NCBI GenBank assembly: GCA_015227615.1
Contig: JAALGZ010000003.1
Coordinates: 806,001-870,000 of the forward strand
Reading direction: 5' to 3'
DNA from: Labyrinthula sp. Ha
Lineage: Eukaryota; Sar; Bigyra; Labyrinthulida; Labyrinthulaceae
Length of the DNA: 64,000 nt
Made by a program: the position numbers and the translations under genes. Positions 48,801 through 60,584 of this stretch are shown piece by piece. The notes under the pieces were generated by a model. That model had not been told where the DNA came from, did not search any database, and saw nothing but the letters and a program-made list of their open reading frames with translations. Within the stretch, counting starts at the first letter, position 1. Each line of letters opens with the position of its first letter.

Positions 48801-51800
48801 TCAGATAGCACCATTATCTTTTGTTTTAGTACATTTTGGAACTTGAGTAGAACACCTAATGTGTAATCAAAAATTGATCGACTCTCCTTAAGATACAGTA
48901 ATACAATGCGCCAGTCGGACCTATCATATTTTGTCCATGTAATAATATATCTTAGACAAAATGATAATTTTCAACTATAGAAGACAATAACCTAGTATTT
49001 TGACATACCAATCTTTATGTCATCATTCTTATTGACATGAGTGAGTAAATAGATTGCCTTGGTTAGGGGATATTAGGGGGGAAAGATAACTTGACTTCTA
49101 TTTCGTTCGCGTTCTTAACATTGCCAAGAACAAGGAGATGTGACGTTTTCCTAAGCCACTTCTTAAGCTAATAGATACAGAAAGTGCCTATTAATAAGCT
49201 CGCTAGGTAACTAATAAACTGAAAGATGCCGAGGAAGATGATATTATTAACTTATAGGGAGTGGCATTTTAAAGACCACGAAACAATATTATATTAAGCA
49301 GATATATGTAAAACTTATTATTAAATCTCATCCGAAATCTGATTATTCAGACGTCATTGTAGAGTTGATTGTATTTTAACTGAATTAGAACTTTGAGCTT
49401 CGTCTTATGTCTAACTAAGCCATTCTAACACTGTCATCAAATACACACTTTTCAGTTAAGCATATTCTTCTTGGGTAGAGCAAATAATTTTTTCTATGAG
49501 GTGCAGAAGTTATGACATCACCTGCTTAAGTTCGATTAGCTTTTTTCTTTAGCATTATGATGAAATCTTGATACTGCTAGATGCTGCTACGTGAGTAATT
49601 TCAATATGTTTAAGAAGTTTTATCTCTCTCTTTTCACTTTATAACCCTTAATATGGATCTCGATATTACTGAAACTAAAAATCCACTCTCTCTACTTGGT
49701 ACTCGATTATGTAACTCTCTCACTATATTAATCACACAAATGATTTGCAGAGTATGACTGCTCCGTTCTTTGGATACAATATTTCCGCTAAGAATAGCCT
49801 CATCAACAAATCTAAATATCTCAACATGTTAAGATAATTGAGACAGATTGGCTGATATCCTAGTGTAAATTAACATCAAAGGTAAACAGAGTGGATCGTG
49901 AAACAGTGTAATGACTGGGATGATGGTGTCTAATTGAATAAAAGCCAAGCTCCTAAATTGATATTACACGCATAACTGATAGAAAACCTAATAGGGTTAT
50001 TCACAAAAACTCGAAAAAGCTAGTAGTACTAAAAATCAAGAACTAAGCAATAGTTTCGAAAATAGAGAGATGCATTGCTATGAGCAAATCTAGTGTAAAA
50101 AACTAGGAAATAGCTGTAATAAAAAGCATTTTAGAGTTTCAGAGCTTGTTATAACTTTAAAATTCGAGTTTAAAAAAACACTCCATAAAACAAAACAAAA
50201 CTTATTTGCGTGCCATTAGTTAAAAGAATATACTGTGATAGTCTCGAAGAATGTGCAATAGAAGGAAAGACGTTAGTAAAATGATTGTACAGAGCTTTGC
50301 AAAGTCTACTAGTCTCACATTCTTCACTATTAGTTAATATACCGTCAAGAGTATGAACAATTGGCGAATACACCAAAGATTTGGCGATATGTGAGCCAAA
50401 ACTTTAGTCATATAAAGGGTTTGTAGCATAATACATAGTAATTTTATTTTGAGAATCTGTTGAAGATTTTCTAGACGCAAAATATATGCGGAATGAATCC
50501 AGAGTGAATGATATATTATTTGAGCCCACTGTAGAAAACGATACCATGCAACAAACTGAATTAATATCAAATGCAATCCTAATTGAAGTTAGAAAGTTTT
50601 CATATGAGTTAAATTTATAGAAAATGAACTGTACAATCAGACCATTCTTGAAAATTTGAATATTCTCGTAGGAGATTCTAATGGGCAGTTGAACTGGAGG
50701 TAAATGGATTTTGTGAAAAAACATAAGCAGAAAGTTAATGATGGTAGATAACTGGGATGATACTACCCAAACAACACTCTAAGGTAAATGCGAAATGTAA
50801 AGAAGACAAAAAATGAGAAAAAAAGCTCTACCACGCAAGAGTAAGTGCACTTATGCTCAATTTTAGGTAGCGAGGCTTAAGCAAGGTTTCCTGAAATTTT
50901 TCGTAATTTTCCTTGACCTATCGAAGATAGTTGAGCATAGCGTTTCAAAAACTCGAGCGAAATTCTAGCAGGACAAAGTTAGAAACTTTAGATGAACCAA
51001 TGAGATAGTATGGAAGTTTTTCATTTTTTTCTTCACAGGCTAAATGCCTAAGTCGTTGGAATCAAACATATATATATTGAGCTAATATATCAACCATATT
51101 TTTGGGAACCCCTGTTAACTACAACTACAAAATTATTTTGGGATTGAAGCACATTAAAAGCAGTACCACAAATGAATGGACCGGGCTACAGCCGGAAATA
51201 TTGAAGTTTGAAATTATATTTAAGCATGATGCGCGTTAGTGGGACATAATCTAGGGGCTAGGTAAATGATTTGAAATCTAAACAAACTCATGAACGGAAA
51301 TTCTGTTGTGGATTTATCTCCTCTTAAAGCCATAAGTTTTATTTCTCGAAATAAACGTTTCGTAATTTATATTCAATAGACTGTACTAAGATGTTCATAG
51401 CTAGGCTACGAGTTTTTCTGTTGTTTTAGATATTTTCTTGGTAAAAGCTTCCCCATTGATCTTTAATTTGTTGGATGTGAAATGTTTCTACAACTTCCAT
51501 AAACTGAAAGGGTTGTGATTATGGTACTATTAAATGCGGTCTACATGGAAAGTGACTATTGATGCGCCGGTTGGATGGCCTACATTATTGAAATTGCAGC
51601 CATACTTTAAGCTATGTCGTTTTGGGGGAACTTTCTACGGGCCCAGAACAGATATGTTATTGATTTGAACAGTTAACAATTACGAATTGGAATTTTCAAA
51701 TTCTAAAAACTCAACTTTGTCTACAATTCTAGATACTATACCATAGAAAAAACTGAGTAGCACAAGCAAGACCGTTTTCTTGAATGGCTAAGTTGTAACA

Positions 51801-52759
51801 GAAACATAGAATCGTCTTTAGTTCTTAGAACCCATGAAGTATCCTTGATTCATAGCACTTAGGTCTGAGAAACTTAGCATGGCACTTTCAACCAGCCATA
51901 CCAGCCGACTGTAAGCTTTATCCCCTGTCTTACGAAGTGTGTGGCGCTAAGCATACTTTTATATCATACTCCGATGCTTCATAGGGTCAACGGGTACTAA
52001 ATTGGTCTAGCTGGTTTAAATCTTTGAATTTGATGACGTATAATTCTTTAAAACTACTGAAAAGGAGCAGATATGCTAAATCTACGTTAATTCACACTAT
52101 AGACTCCAACTCTTTAGTTATTTGTTTTAAGACACACCTCATAAGCTTGGGAAAGGTGGACAGATAGCCTAGTGATACTAGTGCAGTTACATCTAGACTA
52201 ATTTTGAGTTGTGGTAAGCAACTAGCATCAAAGCTTAGTAGGAGTGAGAGTATTGATTATGAAGTACAGAGCTACGTTATTTAAATAATAACCTATATAT
52301 ATATTCATACCTATAATACATAGTATCACCATGTAGATTCTTGCTAGAGTTAAGACAAGACTATAAGACTTCAAGACACTTCACCACTATATTTTAGTGA
52401 AAGCAATATTGTTGTTGGGATATCAGTCACTTTTTTGTACTTCCAACATAAATTAAAAAAGAATTATTATTCAAATCATGTTTTCTTGTTGAACTTTGCT
52501 ACGTCAACATACTAGTACTAATGGGTAATGGTCTATTAAGTGTATTACTCAACTATTTTGCGGTCTAACCTAGTCAGCCTCAAAACCATGTAAGTCTGTT
52601 TCCCAGAGTATGAGCTCATAAATAACCAATATTGAATATACTTCTTATCCCGAGGGACATGGTCCAAGTAGATAACTGTTTCTCCTTTGTACAGTGTCCG
52701 CGAACAAGGTTGGCGGTTCATTTTCATTTCACGTAGTTTTCATACTTGTCTCAACCCTA

Positions 52760-53330
52760 ATACCACTAAGAATTAAATATATTATATATAATTCTATGGA
52801 ATAATATTTGTTTCAAGTTTCTCTTTAAAGTTTTTATTTTTAAATCTTATATATATTATTAATATTTTATATAATTATATTCTTCTTCCATGGAAATAAT
52901 AAATTGTAAATTATAGTAACGGTATAATAAAAATAACGCAGTATCGGTATTTGGTTGAAGTAAGTCGTCAATATCAGTAATTAATACCATAAATTTATAA
53001 TTATGTATACGTAATCCTATACTACTTAAAATAAATATTTGGCAGTTGCAGTCTATTCCGATAAAAAGAATATTAAACGAGGAGAAATGGACATGGGTTG
53101 TAACTCTTATGCTTATATTATACAACTCAGAAACTTTGTTATTATCGAATTTATTAAATTAAAATATAGTAAATATAATATTTTATTGAGATATTAATTA
53201 ATTTATTTATTTCTCAATATTAATAATACAACTCTTTAATAATAAAGTACTATTAAATTTAATATTAATGAGATATATTGAGTTAATATAATATTTCTCA
53301 TTGATCATTTATCTTACCAGAAATATACCG
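52760..53330. other. Extremely AT-rich tract
   Basis: About 570 bp with very few G or C, dominated by TTAAT, TATAT and ATTTA runs, clearly beyond the window's average. It lies 300-850 bp upstream of the SANT-like gene. Candidates are a long promoter or origin-like AT tract, or an insertion of organelle DNA. The sequence alone does not decide. Confidence 0.5.
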
Positions 53331-53606
53331 TCAATGTTTTGTTTCAGCATGTTCTATAATTTAATAAAATTTCAGTCTTGGTAAAATAGACAAAACCCAT
53401 AGCTAGGCGTTAACTGTGTCCCAGATATAATGGAGGTATTCAAAAAATATATAACTGAACGGCAAGAAGATACAGACACGCTAAAAGAGATAAAAGTTGC
53501 AGCTCTATTACCATTTTATACAGTTCAGAGGTTTTTTTTGTTTTGTTTCACAAACAAAAACGCAATAAAAAAATCTTAAACACAAATAATAATAACAACA
53601 ACATAC

Positions 53607-55166
53607 ATGAGTTTTACAAAAGAAGAAGCAGTAAAACTAGACTGTATTCGTGAAAAGAGATTTTCTTTATTTGAAGGATTGGATTCTCTCTTAGGTCTGA
53701 AAACACCTAAGACTATGGACTGGTACCCAACATACACAAACTACGAAGAATTTATCCCTAATCGCTATCCAGCACTTACACCTTGTTATAGCAGACAATT
53801 TGAACAAGAAGGAAAACTAACTAGGAATTTTCAAGCATTAAACGTAGTAACTATGGATTTAAACCAAACAAACCACTTTGAGAGAGAAGAGACTCCAATG
53901 GAGAGAAAGTTGGAAAAAGCACAAGCGTGGGGACAAAAGTTTTTCAACGTTGAGTATTCTCCAGCAAGTCCTCTATTCCGGGGAAATCAAAGCTGTGAAA
54001 GAAACTTTTTACTTGCTCAGGGTGCATCGAGATTAAGCAACTTTGTTGAGAGCTTACCAGCTACAACAAGTTTAAAGCAGGAACACAGTGTACAAACTAA
54101 TGTTGTGGAACATAGAGAGGTAGTTGATGAACAACGGTACATCTCAAGTTCAATTGCCTTGGATGGAAAACCAGGACAGAGACTAAATTCATGGACAAAT
54201 CAAGAAGAAGTGTTTCTAATAGGAGTAGTTGTCACAAAATATTTGACACATGGAACACTTTTTGCAAATGAAACATCTAGAAAGAAACGAAAGTTAACTG
54301 GAAGTAAATCAATTTCTGTTGTTGACGAATGTTGGAGATCAATTAGAGAAGCCTTTGATTTAGTTTGGAGAAATTATAGTAAAAAAAGTGGACAACTTAG
54401 ACCTTGTGACAGAACAGCTAAAGCACTTGCAAGACATTACAAAGTAATGAAAACAAAGTTGAACAGTGGTAATCAAGCGAAATTTCACTCTCTTCACGGT
54501 CAATGGCAAAAACAAAATTTTGATCACTCTTTGTTGAATCCAGATTACTTTGCGATAAAAGAATTCTTAGAAGAGCGAAAACGACTTGAAAAACATTCAG
54601 CAATGAATTTAGGTAGTGTTGGTGTTTCTCATAGAAGAACGCAGTCAAGTCTAAGTCAGATGAGCTTAGTTTCTACACAAAGTAACATGTCAAGAAAAAG
54701 ATCAGTTGAAAGTGTTCAAACTGAAAATTTATCTTTATCTTCTTCTTGGCCTGTTTTTGAAGAAATAATCCTTGTTGGAATTGTAATGGAAAGGTTCATT
54801 GAAAGAGGGTCTTTGGTAGCCCCTCGTGGAAAAAGAACTGATCAAAATGTCAATGAACAAGACTGTTGGACAAAATTAAAATCAACCTTTGATTTAACTG
54901 TAGAAAAATATTCTCAACTCACTGGAAAATCTTACTGGCCAGTTCAAAGAACACCAAATAGTTTAAGCAGACAATATAAATTAATTAGACAAAGAAACAC
55001 GAAAGGAACCAGAGACCAGATAGAAGAGTTAGAAGGAAAAGGTTGTAAAGTTAGTGTAGAACAGAATATTAGAAGTGAAAATACACAGTATGGATTAAGT
55101 TTGTGGCAGTTGTTTGAAAAATGGAACTACGAACTAAACAACAACGAACAGCTATTAGCACACTAA
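53607..55166 (+). CDS. Tandem SANT/Myb-like repeat protein, probable nuclear regulator
   Basis: This intronless 519-residue protein has two related regions, about 195-285 and 381-462. Each has a W-x(3-5)-E-E-x(2-3)-L-(I/V)-G-(I/V)-V start, a CW-x(4)-(F)-DL middle and an RT-x(3)-L-x-R-(H/Q)-YK end. This is the pattern of trihelix/SANT-like DNA-binding or histone-tail modules. A basic SRKKRKL (about 224-230) inside the first repeat can serve as a nuclear localisation signal. The linker is Ser-rich (about 335-380). The first 190 residues are Glu/Asn-rich and unrecognised. The ATG follows a long A/C-rich leader (ACAACAACATACATG). It converges on the Rab gene with 125 bp between stops. Nuclear and DNA-related function is inference from the repeat pattern. 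Confidence 0.82.
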   Translation: MSFTKEEAVKLDCIREKRFSLFEGLDSLLGLKTPKTMDWYPTYTNYEEFIPNRYPALTPCYSRQFEQEGKLTRNFQALNVVTMDLNQTNHFEREETPMERKLEKAQAWGQKFFNVEYSPASPLFRGNQSCERNFLLAQGASRLSNFVESLPATTSLKQEHSVQTNVVEHREVVDEQRYISSSIALDGKPGQRLNSWTNQEEVFLIGVVVTKYLTHGTLFANETSRKKRKLTGSKSISVVDECWRSIREAFDLVWRNYSKKSGQLRPCDRTAKALARHYKVMKTKLNSGNQAKFHSLHGQWQKQNFDHSLLNPDYFAIKEFLEERKRLEKHSAMNLGSVGVSHRRTQSSLSQMSLVSTQSNMSRKRSVESVQTENLSLSSSWPVFEEIILVGIVMERFIERGSLVAPRGKRTDQNVNEQDCWTKLKSTFDLTVEKYSQLTGKSYWPVQRTPNSLSRQYKLIRQRNTKGTRDQIEELEGKGCKVSVEQNIRSENTQYGLSLWQLFEKWNYELNNNEQLLAH

Positions 55167-55291
55167 ACTATATATATTTATAACTATCTGTGAGGGGGAT
55201 TTATTGCTTAGATATTGTAATGATAGGGTTGTTAAATGTAAATTCTTGTTGTAATAGAAATTGGATAATTGCTTAACCAAGAGATATTTCT

Positions 55292-55983
55292 TTAACTACA
55301 GCAATTTTTTGTACTATTTACACTCATTTTATCCAAATTTAGACTTAACCCTTTTCCAGTTTTTGTCGACCCAGCTTTTTTAGAATCTTTACTTTCTTTG
55401 ACATCTAACTTAGCAGAGCTTTCAACTCGTTTAACTACATTTCGGACAAGAGTGTCGAAAACTTCATTTACTCCTTTTCCCTCTTTTGCCGAGGTTTCGA
55501 CATAAGGTACATTAAACTCTTTAGCCAAGTCCATTCCTTCTTTTTCAGATACTACACGACCTTCTGCTGCCACATCAACTTTGTTAGCGACTAGAATTCT
55601 ATCTACTCCAAATTCTCCATGCTCGTTGATTTGTGAAATCCAATTGCGCACATTTTCAAAGCTTGATCTGTCACTTACGTCGTAAACTAGTAGAACTCCT
55701 TGAGCTCCTCGAAAATAGGATGTGGTGATAGTGCGAAAACGCTCTTGACCCGCCTATAAATTAAAAGATATTACACTTTTACAGTGTCCCATATTTGAAG
55801 TTTGATTCTTTTGTCATTGATTTGAATGTTCTTTACTTTAAAATCAATTCCGATAGTCGTTATGAAAGTGGGGGAAAACACATCATTTGTGTACCGTAAA
55901 AGAAGACATGTCTTTCCAACGCCAGAATCACCAATTGTGAGCAACTTGAGCTGCATATCGTATGAGGGAGATGTCAGACTCAT
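55292..55983 (-). CDS. Rab-family small GTPase (Rab8/Rab1-like)
   Basis: Exons 55983-55783 and 55753-55292 join across a 29-nt intron (GTAAAA...TTATAG, 55782-55754), placed exactly between WDT and AGQE, and give 220 residues. All G motifs are present: GDSGVGKT (18-25), the effector loop [21 protein letters not shown] and ETSAK. The C-terminus ends in NCCS, a CCX-type signal for double geranylgeranylation by Rab GGTase. The effector and switch regions ([25 protein letters not shown]) fit the Rab8/Rab1/Sec4 group, which drives secretory vesicle traffic. A Ser/Lys-rich hypervariable tail precedes the Cys pair. The exact subfamily needs a tree. Confidence 0.96.
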
Positions 55984-58900
55984 TCTTTATTCTCGAACTT
56001 TGATACTTTGTCTGGGATTGTAAATCCGTGGTAATGCAATATTGAGCACCTAATTTCGTTCGTGAATCTCCAACATTTTTTCTATGCTTTGAAGAAACTA
56101 CCATTTATATGAGTTTTAAATTAAGAAAAGTGTTTGAATAACAACAAACAGTGTTTTGAAAAAAAAATATTATTTATTAAGTCACATTAATCATATACAT
56201 CTATGGAATCAGAAGCGTAGGTAATTTAGAGTAGAGAAGCGCGATACGTGGTCGCCAAACCATATTAAGTTACAGGGTCATCAAGAAAAATCTTAATTAT
56301 ATCCTTAAGTAACTAAGTAAAAATAATTCTGTACCCAGTATTAATTAATGAAAAGTTACTAACGTTTTCTTTAAGTGAGATCTCTGAATTTCTTCACTCG
56401 AAGCTGGAGACCCCCATCAATGGCCTCTGTTATTGTTTCAGTAAGCAAAGGGTTATTTCAAATATGTGGGGTAAATCACAAAGAAAATTGGAAAATTAGT
56501 TTGATTATGATATCCAGATTTTATAGAGAACTGTTTATCCTTGCGGAACTCTTAGTTTTTCGTTGAATAATTTCCTGTTTCGAACAAAGCTTGCTGAGAG
56601 TTGATCTACATTAATGATGAGAAGAAAATGAAAAAAAATTCTACAATGTCTATTAAAGTATACATTGACATAATTATTTAAGAAGTAATATAAAAAAATA
56701 TCGACTTAACTAGAGTAATTTATAATCCCAGACAACTATATTGGTCCCTGAATTAAACATAGTTTACTTGATCATTTAGATCGAATCTAAGCACAATCTC
56801 TCAATAGTCGCAAGTACTACTAAGTTATGATTTGAATGAGCAAGAAAACAAGAATAATCACTTTTGCTGAATCAAGCTTTTCAGCCAATACTAGATCTCA
56901 TGGCAGCATTTAAGATATGACCTTCCAAAAGAAATTATAATGTAGAAGTACTTACTCAAGCTTCTTAATCCAAGATACCCTTTTCACTGTATATTGTTAG
57001 TTAAGTTATCTAAAATGATAGTCAAATGAAATCACTTCATTAGATGATATAGTTTAAATTTTAGTTCTCACGAGTTTTTACTCACGTTTCCTGCTTCATT
57101 CCTGTAGTTAGCATGAAATGAAAGAATACAAATCCCCGTGGTATTTGAAACTGGTGTCATTTTTCATTGATGCCAACATTTTTTTATGTTAACAACAACC
57201 TCTTTCTGTGTCAGATATATATCTATGCATGTGCATATAATTCTGTGTTTTCTTTGAGCCTTATGCTTCATTATATTTTATGCAACGACAGAAACAGAAC
57301 CACCTCCAGGTCGGGGTCGATTTTCTCAAACCTTTGTTTTGGAGTCGTTCATATCTCCGTCTAAGACATAAATCTCAAAGCATTGTACTCCATAAGAATT
57401 CAGGTTTTCTCACCAAGCTTGAGTCATCATTCCCTATGAAAAGTTTATGCCAGTCTTTCCAAAATATATTTCTGGTAGAGAATCTCTTATAGATTTTATC
57501 ATATTACTATTTTTCGGTACCTATGCCTTAATATACAATCATTTCCAAAGCTTACTTTGGTTAAATTCCATGTTAACCACTCAAGAACTATAAAGTGCAT
57601 GACTTTTTTATATAAATTAAACAACTATCTTAAAATGTATGGTGCTCTAAGATTGTTTAAAACAGATTGAAATATTAATCTTATGAGCTATATATTTTCC
57701 ATGAGCTTCTTCATTTGTTACTTAAAAGATTTTCTATTATATGAAACGCTTTAGGACCCCTGGAAAATAATAATATCAATACATAATGATCACAACCTGA
57801 TCCATTAGGGCTTATTTCGTAGTATAGAACCTTCCTCAAGAAGTTTTATTGGCTTAACTGTGAAACATTTGCATTATCTATTCACTGCATTTTAAATCCT
57901 TCGGTAAGTTGAAACAAGGTTTTCGATATATTAAACTGTTTTTATTTTATAATATTGGTTGCTGAAGTCAAAATATGGACGTTGAAAATCATTCAATGAA
58001 AATTTTTTCTGTTGCATTATATTACTAAAGGAGATATTGGTTTGGCGAAATTTAAGTCCAAGATGTGAAAGATGAAAGAAATAGGAATGAATAAAATCGT
58101 GACCATAATGATTTAATACCATTTCACCATCCTATTGTATATTTTTTACACATTGTGGTAAGCTTAGAAAGTTGAAGACCTTAAAAATAACAGCGGGATC
58201 AAATTAAAACTCATTCACAGAAAAAACGGAAATAAATCATGCGTGAGTGGTATTCCCTGGTAATGTTCAATCTCTAGTCTAGTGCTGTAAGATTTCATAG
58301 CAACATGCATTTAGTGCAGGCATTTTAAAAATCTAATGAAAAATTGTAATGAAATATTTACTTAAAGCAATGGCTAGTGCCCTTCTGATGATCATAAGTT
58401 TTTTCAATTAATTTTGCTCTTTCTTTTTAGTTAAACAAATCCTTGCGTATACAGCGCCATCCATCACCTATTCAAATGAACATATCACACATAGTAAGAG
58501 TATTCTATTTTCTTGATGGAACAACAAAGTAAAGTAGAATCTCAGTAGACAACACCAGTGCTATTAAAAAATGTATGGTAAGCATAATTTTTATTAAACG
58601 AGTAACAATAAGTGGATATATTATTTTTGCTGGATAATAAATTTTGGATGACTTTGGGCAGTTTCTGTGAGTTGAAATAATCTCTTAAGTTGAATTTGGG
58701 TATGATTTAGAAAAAACCATGAAACTCTGTGACCATGATTCTGATCATAGAGCAGGTTATTGTAAGATTGGTCAATCGATATATATATATATGTTTTTGG
58801 TAAGCTAAAGCAATATTTGAAAAGACTAAAGAATTTTTTTGACGAGCAAGTAGTAAAAGATTCGGTGACAGCCCAACAGTTTTCATACAAGCGAGATGGA

Positions 58901-60584
58901 TTTTTTCATATGTAAAGCCGAATTTAGTAGCTATGACAATTACAAGACAGTAGTATTACTTTTGTAATTAAAAGCTCCAACTTGATAGGATTGCATCAAT
59001 TCAACATAATTATCACTATTGCTGAAAGTTCTGATATGTGAATATCTAGTCTTGTGAAGAGAATTATGTAATACGTTTAACGGAACTGTTTTCGCCGAAT
59101 CAAAAATATGATTATTTATATTCTCTTCAAGTTGATTTTTAAAATTCTGACAAGAAGCTATAAATAACCAAAGGAAATTGCTTATGCCAATAACATTATT
59201 AAGCATTGTGGTAAGTAGGCACTGTCATTAAGCTCTTGAAACCATAATACCCTGTTACCTTCTCTTGCATGACTAGACATATCTCAAACTGATAGACTTC
59301 TACATAGCTAGAATCTATTCTAAGTAAATACAGTCTTTAAATAGCCTTTGATATAATATTGTTCGCCTCTAGTTGTAGATACTAGGAAGGAATAAATTAG
59401 ATTCTATAAGAAAACTTCCAGCTAAACATCGAAGAATTAAGTTGGGAGATCCATGGTCATAGTCTTGTTTATTTAAAAGTTAGAGTTATAAACTGCTAAT
59501 ACTATAAATCAAATAATTTTGGGGCTTTTCACGAAGTCAACTCTATATGCTTTTATCTCGTGCCCACAAGTTTCGTATTTTTAACCTAGAAATTACCGGG
59601 AAATTTCTGTCACTTATATTTTCTATTATTATTATTATCTAAAAAGCATGTCCACGTTTGCAGTAAAAGTGGTAAAACTACTATAGGAATGTTGTAAAAT
59701 AAAAATGAAAAAAATATTTTTGATTTTGTAGTTAACCCCTGTTAATGATATTACCGAAATGCTTGATAAACTTCTTTTGGTGATATGAATGTCAATGGAT
59801 TTAATTATTTTTTATACTTAAAACCACAATTTGAATGAATATGTCCCGACCAATCTACCAAATACGGTTTATTATATCAAAATTAAACAAGAACTAAAAG
59901 GTTTTTATTTTGTGCTATTAAATTATTTTAGTTTGGAGTCACTTTTTAGTAACCTCGATAGAGCTATATTAGTTTGTACTCGAGTTTATTCATAAATCTA
60001 ACTCGTAGCCATGGAAAAGTTTGAGTTAAACAGTTGAGCATTTTAACTTAAACGTAGTATAATTTTAAGTGTATTAAGAATATTTTTTAACCATTATAAA
60101 TTTTTGGTGAGGAAATGCTCGGTTCAGCTCCCAAATGTTTATTGATATACTAAGGAGAATTCCTGCAAGATTCCAATTGCTACAAACTATGTTTACTTCA
60201 TAATCTCAGATGTATAGGCATTGGTAATATTTGTAATTTAACTGTCTATTGAAGAAGTGTAATATTGTGTAGTTTTAAGCATATATATGTATATTTTAGA
60301 ACCTTTGTAGGTTCAAATTTTCCTATAGGAAAAACCGAGGAATCTCTCTAGGTCGAAAGCAATATGACATGAATGATGATATATTTTGCACAAAAATCTA
60401 TATTTCTGTAAGTTTTGAACTATCATGAAGTATATTGAGCAGATTCACAAGTGAATAAAAATGATGAAATCTTCGATGCTTGCTGGAAACTAGGATTACA
60501 TTGACTACTATGCTTAAGAAATTGATAGAAAAAGCTGATGGTAAATAGAAATACTTATTCTATAAAATTAAACTTCTTTTCTAG
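55984..60584. other. Gene-poor tract
   Basis: About 4.6 kb of AT-rich sequence with stops in all frames and a (TA)n run near 58,780. No supportable gene, RNA gene or recognised element. A possible one-codon first exon of the coiled-coil gene lies at its right end (ATG 60538-60540). Confidence 0.4.

Larger units (their letters stand above)
42371..53606. other. Longest gene-poor tract (~11 kb)
   Basis: No supportable gene in about 11 kb. A coding-like minus-strand frame (42,368-42,595) and an adjacent shifted one to about 42,740 look like one decayed gene of unknown family. An 80-codon-plus minus-strand frame (50,404-50,724) is protein-like but has no motif. A small GC-rich island with a 14-bp perfect palindrome is at 42,867-42,880. 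The rest is AT-rich with dense stops. Confidence 0.4.

Noticed and set aside
50404-50724. 106-codon minus-strand open frame as a gene
   Set aside because: Overlapping open frames on the same strand and lack of any motif make it unsupported.
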